Shown here piece by piece: positions 1 to 7,500 of a stretch of 17,569 bases of DNA (positions are counted from its first letter, which is position 1; the number at the start of each line of letters is the position of its first letter). The position numbers and the translations under genes are program-made. The notes under the pieces were generated by a model. The model had not been told where the DNA came from, searched no databases, and was given only the letters and a program-made list of their open reading frames with translations. The stretch is from Niastella sp. (GTDB taxonomy: Bacteria; Bacteroidota; Bacteroidia; Chitinophagales; Chitinophagaceae), in the NCBI GenBank assembly GCA_021154515.1, contig JAJKIL010000070.1, positions 1 to 17,569 on the forward strand, read 5' to 3'.

Positions 1-48
1 GAAGAAGAATTCAATAAAAAGAAAGCTGAGATCTTAGGCAAGCTCTAA
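1..48 (+). CDS. 3' end of a SHOCT-tailed protein, probably SPFH/virion-core-like (partial)
   Basis: Only the last 15 codons are in the window, reading EEEFNKKKAEILGKL and then a TAA stop. The pattern of an acidic EEEF followed by a KKK-x-x-IL helix is the end of the short C-terminal SHOCT domain. SHOCT tails often end SPFH-type membrane-associated proteins and other oligomerising proteins. The next gene starts 16 bases downstream on the same strand and encodes a membrane-anchored zinc-ribbon protein. In Bacillus subtilis a zinc-ribbon membrane protein (YdjG) is encoded with an SPFH/virion-core-like protein (YdjI) beside a PspA homologue, so the same pairing is plausible here. The SHOCT assignment rests on 15 residues, and the identity of the rest is inference. 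Confidence 0.5.
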   Translation, partial: EEEFNKKKAEILGKL

Positions 49-64
49 AGCCGGTTGAACAATC

Positions 65-1156
65 ATGGAAAACGTACAAAAAGATTCCCTATTGCTATTC
101 CCATGCCCGGGATGCAATGCTCAATTATATTTCAACCCTGAACATCAAAAACTGGAATGCAAGTATTGCGGCACCCAGGTAGCCATCGATCAATCAAGCA
201 ACCAGATCAGGGAAAAAAGCCTGCGGCAACAATTATCTGTTACCGGCGACCCTGATGCAGCCATTGAGCAACTGGTTCATAAATGTGAACGCTGCGGCTC
301 CGAATCGGTGTTCATTTCAGAAACGCCTACGTTTACCTGTAGTTTTTGCAACTTCGAGGTGGTAAACCCGGTAGCTTATAAAACCCGGCTTATACAACCA
401 TCGGGTATCATTCCTTTCAGGGTTGATAAACAACAATCCATCACCATTTTTAAAACCTGGTTGGGAAAAGGCTGGTGGGCGCCCGGCGATTTAAAAGAGT
501 TTGCACGCCAGGATGCATTGCATGGCATTTACCTGCCCTTCTGGACTTACGACGCCCAAACCTTTAGTGAATGGACCGGTGAAGGCGGCAGACACTACTA
601 CGTAACAGTAGAAGATACGGATGCAAATGGCAATAAAACCACCCGGCAGGAGCAAAGAACAGAATGGATCTACCGTTCAGGCACCTTCAATACTACGTTT
701 GATGATATTCTCATTGGGGGGGCCGATGAGTTAACACAAAAGGAATACGAAAGTATTTTTCCTTTTCAACTGGAGGAACTGGTGAATTTCGATGCCCGTT
801 ATTTATCCGGCTTCTCTGCTGATGTGTATGATGTTTCAGTAAGTGATGGCTATGCGCAAGCTGAAAAAATCATGGAACAGCAGATCTATGATGCCTGTGT
901 TGATGAATGCCGCATAGATACCTATCGAAATGTTCAGGTGAGTACCTCTTACGAAAATCAAACCTATAAACACATTCTGTTGCCGTTATGGGTTTGCTCG
1001 TATATGTACAAGAGCAAACAATATCATTTCCTGGTAAACGGACAAACAGGTAAGATCTATGGTTCAAAACCAGTATCTGCCGCCAAAGTAGCGATTACGG
1101 TTATTGTGGTGCTAATAATTATAATAGTTATTTACTTTTTGTCGCAACAGCAGTAA
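65..1156 (+). CDS. Double zinc-ribbon protein with C-terminal membrane anchor (YdjG-like)
   Basis: The 363-residue product has two zinc ribbons near the N-terminus: C14-x2-C17 with C32-x2-C35, and C74-x2-C77 with C92-x2-C95. A mixed alpha/beta region of about 230 residues follows, rich in aromatic residues (W134, then the GKGWWAPGD and LPFWTYDA stretches). Another conserved-looking segment (LLPLWVCSYMY, around 307-317) precedes a single hydrophobic helix at about 342-360 and a short QQQ tail. This is the layout of TFIIB-type zinc-ribbon membrane proteins found beside SPFH proteins. The B. subtilis counterpart YdjG helps form a membrane complex in the PspA envelope-stress system. Its tail-anchored form suggests that the ribbons face the cytoplasm. 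The 16-base gap to the preceding SHOCT protein indicates an operon. The start codon at 65 leaves no alternative in the short gap. The family is fairly clear; the stress role is inference. Confidence 0.6.
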   Translation: MENVQKDSLLLFPCPGCNAQLYFNPEHQKLECKYCGTQVAIDQSSNQIREKSLRQQLSVTGDPDAAIEQLVHKCERCGSESVFISETPTFTCSFCNFEVVNPVAYKTRLIQPSGIIPFRVDKQQSITIFKTWLGKGWWAPGDLKEFARQDALHGIYLPFWTYDAQTFSEWTGEGGRHYYVTVEDTDANGNKTTRQEQRTEWIYRSGTFNTTFDDILIGGADELTQKEYESIFPFQLEELVNFDARYLSGFSADVYDVSVSDGYAQAEKIMEQQIYDACVDECRIDTYRNVQVSTSYENQTYKHILLPLWVCSYMYKSKQYHFLVNGQTGKIYGSKPVSAAKVAITVIVVLIIIIVIYFLSQQQ

Positions 1157-1214
1157 CCTCAGGTTGTACGATCGATAATGTGCTGTTCATATACTACTCT
1201 TGCCATATCAGTAG

Positions 1215-1494
1215 GCAACTTTTTGTCGTAAAGGAGCAACTTTTCGTCGTAAATAAGCAACTTTATCCCATATGTTCAAAACATGCTGTACCAAATTGGC
1301 AACTTATACGACATTGTTAGTTAAAATACAAAATTTCCCATGGGAAATGCAACTTCGCACATGGGAAATTCGGCATAGTTAGTCTAAATACTGAATTTCT
1401 CATGCGAAATTTGGTATCGCAGGTGGGAAATTAGACTTCGCACCTGGGAAATCGAACATCGAACTTGGGAAATGCGGTATTGTTTATCCTAAAT
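1215..1494. repeat. Intergenic array of degenerate 21-bp units, two linked subfamilies
   Basis: The gap of about 340 bases between two convergent genes (stops at 1156 and 1500) holds a periodic array and no gene. Subfamily A units begin GCAACTT at 1215, 1236, 1257 and 1299; the slot at 1278 is degenerate. Subfamily B units end in TGGGAAAT or a close variant at 1348, 1369, 1389 (degenerate), 1410, 1431, 1452, 1473 and 1494 (degenerate). The spacing is 21 bases throughout, apart from one 20-base unit and an 8-base phase shift at 1320-1327. The unit at 1349-1369 begins with GCAACTT and ends with TGGGAAAT, linking the two subfamilies. The first B unit carries a perfect 16-bp palindrome (1333-1348). 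The units are too degenerate for a recent slippage expansion. One frame is open from 1395 and reads heptapeptides such as FAPGKSN, but it has no start codon in the array. Confidence 0.8.
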
Positions 1495-1499
1495 GCAGA

Positions 1500-1943
1500 T
1501 CAGTTCTCTTGCAATGCCCTGTCGATAGAAAGCTTTCCGCTGCCGTTATAAAGTGTAGCCAAACAAAGCCCGATCACCAGCAAATGGTACTCAAACCCCT
1601 CCCCTTTTTGATTGCCAAACCAGTTCATAAAAAAGCCGTTGTCAAGATGCGAACTGAATATAATACCAAGCATCAGGATGATCGTTAAAACGGCCCATGC
1701 CCTGCTGGCAAAACCAACAATGAACGATAGTGACCCTACAAATTCAATAATAATGACCAGAAAGGCTATCAGCCACGATAAATGCACCGTGCCCGTAAGG
1801 AAATCCATTTCGCCCGAAAAACCAAATCCCCCAAACATACCCAGCATTTTTTGGGCGCCGTGTGGAAACAAGATCAATCCTGTTGTAAGCCGGATAATAA
1901 CACCTGTCCAATCGTTGTTTGTCCTGAACATTAATTGCATCAT
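1500..1943 (-). CDS. DoxX family membrane protein
   Basis: This 147-residue protein has about four hydrophobic segments. The N-terminal signature is a hydrophobic stretch followed by LFPHGAQKMLGMFGGFGFSG, the usual DoxX opening (a G-x-Q-K motif and a glycine-rich loop). Later segments are WLIAFLVIIIEFVGSLSFIVG and WAVLTIILMLGIIF. DoxX proteins are small four-helix inner-membrane proteins, linked in some species to redox or thiol stress and quinone-related functions, but mostly of unknown role. The gene lies 67 bases behind a Crp/Fnr-type regulator on the same strand, so the two may share a transcript. Two adjacent ATG codons (1943 and 1940) compete for the start and the difference is one residue. 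The family call is firm; the function is not. Confidence 0.85.
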   Translation of the reverse strand: MMQLMFRTNNDWTGVIIRLTTGLILFPHGAQKMLGMFGGFGFSGEMDFLTGTVHLSWLIAFLVIIIEFVGSLSFIVGFASRAWAVLTIILMLGIIFSSHLDNGFFMNWFGNQKGEGFEYHLLVIGLCLATLYNGSGKLSIDRALQEN

Positions 1944-2010
1944 ATTTTAATCATTTGATGCAACAAAACAACAAAAGGGGCCAACGAAAAAAATTAAACT
2001 ACTTTAATGA

Positions 2011-2592
2011 TTACTTCAAAGCAAACTTTTTGCGAAGCATACTTAAGAATACGGGGGTAATACCCAAATAGGCAGCTATTTGCTTCTGTGGTATACGCAG
2101 TTCCAATTGTGGGTATTTATGTATGAATTCAAGATAACGCTGTTCTGCGGTGAACGACAGATTTTGATTTATACGGTTTTGCTGGGTTATAAAGGCATTT
2201 TGAAAAAGGACGCGGAAAAACCGTTCAAATTTGGGGACCTTCTCATACAACTCATCAAGATGGGGTTTACTGATCTGCAATAGCTCCGTTTCTTCCAAAG
2301 CATCGATAAAGTAACTGGCTGGTGACTGGCTCAGAAAGCTGTACAGGTCGCCCACCCACCAGTCTTCTATTCCAAACATAACAATATGTTCAACGCCATT
2401 CTCGTCAATTGAATAGGTTCGCAAACAGCCCCGGATTATAAAATTCTCCGTTTTGCATATATCGCCCTGCCGAAGCAGGAAACCTTTTCTCGGTATCGTT
2501 TTTTGTTTCAGCAGTGAAATAAACAACTCAGCTTCATTTTTATTGAGCTGAATGTACCGGGAAACATGCTGGAGAATTAAGTCGATGTTCAT
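2011..2592 (-). CDS. Crp/Fnr family transcriptional regulator
   Basis: The 193-residue protein has a cyclic-nucleotide-binding-like beta-barrel at about 20-115 (KGFLLRQGDICKTENFIIRGCLRTY, then VMFGIEDWWVGDLYSFL). A linking helix follows at about 118-145, and a short helix-turn-helix at about 166-191 (IPQKQIAAYLGITPVFLSMLRKKF). This is the compact Bacteroidota Crp-like form. The classical cAMP-binding arginine/FGE cassette is not evident, so an effector cannot be named. The recognition helix reads TPVFLSMLRK, where many relatives have TPxxLSRIRK. The DoxX gene follows 67 bases downstream and is a possible target or co-transcribed partner. A -7-like box (TATATTCG) lies 10 bases upstream of the start, just after the terminator of the preceding gene. 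Confidence 0.85.
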   Translation of the reverse strand: MNIDLILQHVSRYIQLNKNEAELFISLLKQKTIPRKGFLLRQGDICKTENFIIRGCLRTYSIDENGVEHIVMFGIEDWWVGDLYSFLSQSPASYFIDALEETELLQISKPHLDELYEKVPKFERFFRVLFQNAFITQQNRINQNLSFTAEQRYLEFIHKYPQLELRIPQKQIAAYLGITPVFLSMLRKKFALK

Positions 2593-2602
2593 GGATGTGG
2601 AT

Positions 2603-2610
2603 CGAATATA
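2603..2610 (-). promoter_or_regulatory. Possible -7 box (TATATTCG) for the Crp-like gene
   Basis: On the minus strand TATATTCG matches the Bacteroidota TAnnTTTG -7 consensus at all but one position and lies 10 bases before the ATG at 2592. It directly follows the T-run of the upstream terminator. No convincing -33 TTTG was found because the terminator hairpin occupies that space. Low confidence. Confidence 0.3.
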
Positions 2611-2646
2611 AATAAAAAACGGAAAGGAACCTGAGTTCCATTTCCG
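2611..2646 (-). terminator. Intrinsic terminator after the secreted DUF4242 gene
   Basis: On the minus strand a hairpin pairs CGGAAA with TTTCCG (2641-2646 with 2620-2625) and GGAAC with GTTCC (2635-2639 with 2626-2630). It has one bulged base (2640) and a four-base loop. A T-rich run (complement of 2611-2619) follows. It lies 23 bases after the stop of the DUF4242 gene and before the Crp-like gene. Confidence 0.8.
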
Positions 2647-2669
2647 TATTCATGGCTATATTGTATCCG

Positions 2670-3050
2670 TTAGTTGGCCGTGGCCGGACTAATTATTTCA
2701 GTCACTTCACTGATTGAGTTGGCCGGGAAACCGCCTTTCTTTGCATGCTCTTTAATGATCTCAACATTTTCAGCCCTGTAGACACAATACATTTTGTTGC
2801 CAGTAACATAACTATGTATCCATTCAATTTTTGGCCCCAGTTCTTTCAACACGTTGCAGGAAGTTTGCGAAGCGCCTTTTAATTGCTCCGGGGTAAATTG
2901 ACCCAAACCCGGGATCTCCCGCTCGATAACATACATTTTCATGTTCGATTGATTTTTAGTTTTTGATTTGTCGGAAAGAGTCGCCCTCTGCGCCATACCG
3001 GCAATGCCAATCATTAACAGCATGGCAAACAGTAATGAGATCTTTTTCAT
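2670..3050 (-). CDS. Secreted DUF4242 (SCO4226-like, putative metal-binding) protein
   Basis: From the ATG at 3050 the 126-residue product starts with a signal peptide (MKKISLLFAMLLMIGIAGMAQ, likely cleaved after AQ or just before it). A polar linker of about 16 residues follows, then a complete DUF4242 domain from residue 37: KMYVIEREIPGLGQ, SCNVLKELGPKIEWIHSYVTGNKMYCVYRAEN, and HAKKGGFPANSISEVTEII. The family has a ferredoxin-like fold, and SCO4226 of Streptomyces is described as nickel-binding. The reading frame extends 17 codons further upstream, but a perfect -7 box (TAGCTTTG, 3080-3087) lies inside that extension and the signal peptide begins at 3050, so I chose 3050. An internal ATG at 2942 has almost the same upstream sequence as the start at 3050 and would give a 90-residue cytoplasmic form. 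The neighbouring regulator at 3205-4305 also carries a DUF4242 domain. Periplasmic or surface location is inferred. Confidence 0.8.
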   Translation of the reverse strand: MKKISLLFAMLLMIGIAGMAQRATLSDKSKTKNQSNMKMYVIEREIPGLGQFTPEQLKGASQTSCNVLKELGPKIEWIHSYVTGNKMYCVYRAENVEIIKEHAKKGGFPANSISEVTEIISPATAN

Positions 3051-3079
3051 GGTTGTTTGATTTTTGTTTTTCGTATAAC

Positions 3080-3087
3080 CAAAGCTA
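3080..3087 (-). promoter_or_regulatory. -7 box (TAGCTTTG) for the secreted DUF4242 gene
   Basis: TAGCTTTG on the minus strand matches TAnnTTTG exactly, 29 bases before the ATG at 3050. The nearest TTTG upstream (complement of 3115-3118) is 27 bases away, longer than the usual 17-23, so the -33 element is uncertain. The box supports the start at 3050 over the longer frame. Confidence 0.5.
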
Positions 3088-3204
3088 CGCTCAACAACCA
3101 CGAAAGCTGTATAACAAATCGTTCAATGAATATCAATCCTGAATCAAAATAAAAGTGGTGTAAGAAGGGCTGTAACAATTCATTCCAAACATAGAACAAA
3201 TCAA

Positions 3205-4305
3205 TCAATGCAGCAGTTCAAGATAATCCATAGGCAACAGCCCATAGTTCTTTTTAAAACATTTGGTGAAGTAGGATGGGCTGGTAAACCCGGCATCGAA
3301 AGTTATTTGCGAAATACTGTATCGTTGTTGGTTCAACAATTCTTTCGCTTTTTCCAACCGGTATTCTTTTAAAAAGATATTGGGCGACATGCCTGTAAGC
3401 TCAACTGTTTTCCGGTATAGTTGTGACTGGCTCATGGCCATTGCCTGGCAAAATTCGCTGATGGTAAAGTCGGGGTTCTGCCAGTGTTCTTCCAGCTTGC
3501 TGAATAATAATTCAAGCAAAATTTCATCGGGGGGCGCCAGGCAAATGATATTATTTGCCGGTTTTTGAAAATGGTCTTTGGCAGCCAGTTCTTTAACAGC
3601 CGATGATATGGCTATACGGGTTGCGCAGGAAATGAAACACAAATGCCGGGCAAACTGTATGGTATCGCCAAACAGGCTGCTTCCGGTTGAAACAGGTTCC
3701 CCGGCATTGATGCCGATCTTCACCCCGGCTGTCTGCATAGCTGGTTGTGCAGCCGCCTCCTGTATTGATAAAGCGCAGGAAACTGCTTTGGACGCCGCTG
3801 TAAAGGAAGCAATAAAACCTGTTCCGGGGTGTTCTACTTCCCTACCATCGAATACAGCCAGGTTCTGCCTTATTACATTCGTACAGCCGTTCAATAATTC
3901 GTTTGCTTTTTCAGCACCCAGCTGATGCCGCAATAATGCCGGGTCGGTGGTAGTAATAAAAAGAATGATCCGATAAGAAGGATCATTGAAGATCTTCAAT
4001 CCATTTTCTGTGGCAGGTGCATTTACCGGGTCATGTAACCTGCCCAAAAAAGACTCAACCAGTTCGGGGTTTACTTCAATGACTTTATGTGGTACAAGCC
4101 CGTGTGAATGTTGGTGCAGGGCCGCTACAGATTCTTTATCCGGCGCTTCGATCAGGCAAAATACATTATTCCTTTCCTCATCTATCCAATAGGTCATGCA
4201 TTTGCATTGATGCTCTTCCTGCAAAAGAATATCTTTTTGGTGTGCTTCGGCAACATCCTTTGCCTTAATGCCCGGAATAATATGAATATCCATGTAAAGC
4301 GCCAT
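3205..4305 (-). CDS. DUF4242 / degenerate nucleotide-cyclase / AraC-type regulator
   Basis: The 366-residue protein has three parts. Residues 1-85 form a DUF4242 domain (MDIHIIPGIKAKDV, ... VFCLIEAPDKESVAALHQHSHG) with candidate metal ligands C34, C36, H64, H66 and H68. Residues 110-240 resemble a class III adenylate/guanylate cyclase domain (RIILFIT, EVEHPGTGFIASF, VKIGINAGEPV, FGDTIQFAR). Residues 262-366 form an AraC/XylS DNA-binding domain with two helix-turn-helix units (about 281-300 and 330-352), including AGFTSPSYFTKCFKKNYG. The cyclase part appears inactive: the first metal-binding aspartate (usual FTDI) is replaced in FITT, and the second (usual GDG) reads GTG at 161-163. It would then act as a ligand-binding or dimerisation module. 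A secreted DUF4242 protein is encoded 154 bases downstream on the same strand. An alternative start at M5 is possible. The domain architecture is well supported; the ligand is unknown. Confidence 0.85.
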   Translation of the reverse strand: MALYMDIHIIPGIKAKDVAEAHQKDILLQEEHQCKCMTYWIDEERNNVFCLIEAPDKESVAALHQHSHGLVPHKVIEVNPELVESFLGRLHDPVNAPATENGLKIFNDPSYRIILFITTTDPALLRHQLGAEKANELLNGCTNVIRQNLAVFDGREVEHPGTGFIASFTAASKAVSCALSIQEAAAQPAMQTAGVKIGINAGEPVSTGSSLFGDTIQFARHLCFISCATRIAISSAVKELAAKDHFQKPANNIICLAPPDEILLELLFSKLEEHWQNPDFTISEFCQAMAMSQSQLYRKTVELTGMSPNIFLKEYRLEKAKELLNQQRYSISQITFDAGFTSPSYFTKCFKKNYGLLPMDYLELLH

Positions 4306-4492
4306 AAGACTGCATGTAGCATGCTTAAATTCCTGTTACGGTCTAAATTAGAATTAAGATTCCTTATACCAACAAATATTTTCTCTCAAATGGACCAATA
4401 CCACTAAAGTTGTATGCATATAGCTACACGCAAATTGTGGATATCAGGTCAGATAAATATGAAATAAAAGACCCCTAAAAGCGTTGGTGATA

Positions 4493-4530
4493 TGCAAATG
4501 TATGATATATAAGTATTATACATTTTTGCA
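4493..4530. promoter_or_regulatory. Inverted repeat upstream of the metalloprotease gene
   Basis: TGCAAATGTAT (4493-4503) faces ATACATTTTTGCA (4518-4530), a dyad interrupted only by two extra bases in the right arm. It lies 26 bases before the start codon at 4557 in the 251-base region between two divergent genes. The right arm contains TACATTTTTG, a stretched form of the TAnnTTTG -7 box, so the dyad could overlap a promoter and serve as an operator. Nothing else recognisable was found in the divergent region. Confidence 0.3.
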
Positions 4531-4556
4531 ATAAACACCTTAAAGCCCAATTTTCT

Positions 4557-7500
4557 ATGATCCGCAGACTGCTGCTGACTTTAGGCACATGCCTACCGAT
4601 CTTGCAAGCTATGGCACAAGACGGCCTTTGGACTTCCGTTTCTAAAAATACCATACAGCCTTATGTTAATGGCCGTTCAACAGCTGCACCGCTGCCCACT
4701 AATTATGAGCTGGTGAAGTTGAACCGCAACCAGTTGCAACTGTTGCAAAAACGGGCTCCCCTGGTAAAGCTGGGCGAACGTTCATCAGTATCGCCGGTGC
4801 GCCTTAACCTTCCTTTGCCTGCTAAGGGGCAAACTTTGGCCAGTGCTTTTACCGAGTCGCCCATTTTATCAAATGAACTCAGCAAACAACTGACCGGTTT
4901 CAAAACCTACGAATTAAAAGACCCGGGCACCAATGCCCTGCAGGGCCGGTTAACCATTACTTCGCAAGGTGTTACCGGTTTAATATTTACCGACAAAGGC
5001 AGCGCTTACATTTACCCGGTAAGCCCTGATTACCCCGATGTGCATATGGTGTATTATGTTAAGGACTTACCTGTTACGCAACCTATACTGTGTTCAGCCA
5101 AAGAAGTGGTAGAAGGTAAGAATGGCGCCGGCGCCCGCGTAGCAACCGTGCAGGCAAGTGATTGCCAGCTGCGTAATTACCGGCTGGCGGTTGCTGCAAC
5201 CGGCGAATACACCGCCTGGGCCGGTGGATCGCAGACCCAGGCCCTGATATATATAGGTACGCTGATAAACGACGTAACGGCCATCTACGAACGCGATGCG
5301 GGCATTACATTTACCCTGGTAAGCAATAACAGCATCATTTTCACCAATGCAGCTACCGATCCTTATGACACCCATATAACAAACTTTCCCGATGGTACTA
5401 CATTAAATAATAACACCAGCACGCTTAACGCTGCTTTGGGCAGCGGCAATTACGATGAGGGGATTGTATTAAGTAAGGACTGGAATGGTGGCCTGGCATA
5501 CTTAAGTGCCGTTTGTAATAATGGGTTAAAGGGAGGTGGCGCAGCCGGACTTACATTCGGTACAGGCAGCAACCCTGCTGCAGGCCCTCAGGGCTCCATT
5601 TTTACCGGTACAGTGGCCCATGAAATGGCGCACCAGTTCAGCGCTCAACACACGATGGCTTCCGGACATGCCTCCTGCGGCAACGGCAATGTGAACCCTC
5701 CTACAGGTTATGAACCTGGAGGCGGTTCCACCATCATGGCTTATGCAGGCTCCTGCGGATCGCCCGATGCTTACCAGAATAATTCTGACCTGTATTTCCA
5801 TGGCTATAGCATTTTGCAGATCGCTAACTATTCCGTTAATTCGGCCACCTGCAGACCGGCCACGCCAATGAGCAATGCAGCGCCTGCCGTATCGGTACCT
5901 GCAGGAACTTATACCATACCCGTTTCCACCCCATTTATGCTTACGGCAAACGGCACAGATGCTAATAACCCTACACTTTATTATTGCTGGGAGCAGTTGG
6001 ATGCTGGAACCGATCCCAGTGGCACCTCTGGCACACCGGTAGCCAGTTCTACCAACGGTCCGCTCTTCCGTTCCTTTCCGCCCACTACAGCCAATACCCG
6101 GGTATTTCCACGAATGGCAGATCTGGTGAGTGGGGCTGCCACGCCTTTTGAAGTACTGCCAAGCGTAACCCGCCCGCTGAACTTTATGGTAATGGTTCGG
6201 GATGAAGCAACCGGTGGCGGTTGTACCGCCCAAACTTCTGTAACAGTGAACACCGATGCTTCAGCAGGACCTTTTACAGTTACCTCACAAAGCAGCGCTA
6301 CCAGCTGGGCAGCCAATGGCAGCAATACAGCAACTGTTACCTGGAACGTGGCCGGCAGTAATGCAGCGCCAGTTAACTGTTCAAATGTAGATATCATACT
6401 TTCCAAAGATGGCGGTGTTACTTATATCGATACCCTGGTAAAAAATACAGCCAACGATGGGACGGAAACCTTTACCATTCCTAATTTGCCTACATCGATA
6501 GGCCGCATAATGGTAAAAGCCCGTGGTAATATCTTTTTTAATATCAACTCAGCTTTTATTACTATCACCAGCAGTTGCTCGGCCAATGGTACAAGCTTTA
6601 CACCAGGTACGGCTGTAACGGGCGCCGCGGGCAATTCAACGCTCGATCTGAGCCTGTCGCCTGTTTATGGTTCAGCTGTTACCATTAGCGGCTCACTGGA
6701 TAACACAGATCCTTCCACCGATCTGACCTTTTTGAACACATCTACCAATACGTGTGTTGATGCCTCGAACTTATTTCAGTACGATACTTACCGTTTTACA
6801 CCAAGCGTTACCGGTTCTTATACTTTTTTCCGCTCCGCAGGCAATGGCAATTTAGTCTTTAACCTGTATTCAGACGCTTTTGTACCTGGTGCCCCCTGTA
6901 CAAATTTTATAAATTCAAGTGGCCGTTGGCCCGGCTCTGGTGGTGTTTCAAATGGAAACCCCTATGCAGTTACATTAACCGCCGGGCTGTATTATACAGT
7001 GGCGGTTGGTACTTTTGCAAGCGGTACCCCTGGCCTGCCATCTCCTTATACTATTGGTGTTACACCTCCTGCAGGTGGGGGATTGTTCACCAACACACCC
7101 AGCCCCGGCGCCGGCTTCAACTATACCTATGTGATCGTTGACAATGCCACGGGGCTTATCAAAGCATTCGATGCCAGTTCTAATTTGAGCAATGCCTCCA
7201 ACTACCCGGTAGGTACCAGCTATACTTTATATGGGCTCTCGTATTCCAATGCCGTTTCTGTGGCAACACTCAACACTTATGTAGGCACCTCCTTCTCATC
7301 ATTCAAAAATGTATTATTGTTTAATCCATCTGCCTTGTGTGGTAGCGCAAGCGCCAACAATATGCTGGTAACCGTTACCGCAGTTTTGTCAAAGGCTGCA
7401 CAAATGCTGCCATTGACGGCTACTAAAGTTGGCAATACGGTTAACCTGAAATGGGCGGCTACTTCATCAGAGAAAACCAGCTACTTTGAGATCTGGCGCT

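Noticed and set aside
1215..1494. CRISPR array
   Set aside because: No constant repeat separated by unique spacers of 30 bases or more; the units are contiguous 21-mers of drifting sequence, and no cas genes are nearby.
3051..3101. 17-codon N-terminal extension of the secreted DUF4242 protein
   Set aside because: It would hide the signal peptide behind a polar stretch and would cover the -7 box at 3080-3087.
5619..5654. Unusual zinc motif QFSAQH in the metalloprotease as evidence of inactivity
   Set aside because: All three histidines and the glutamate are present with a Met-turn. Serine at the glycine position is a mild change that I believe occurs in other Bacteroidota relatives.
5526..6233. 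235-residue open frame on the minus strand inside the metalloprotease gene
   Set aside because: It is antisense to a well-supported secreted protease, has a Gly/Cys/Arg-rich composition typical of shadow frames, and shows no known motif.
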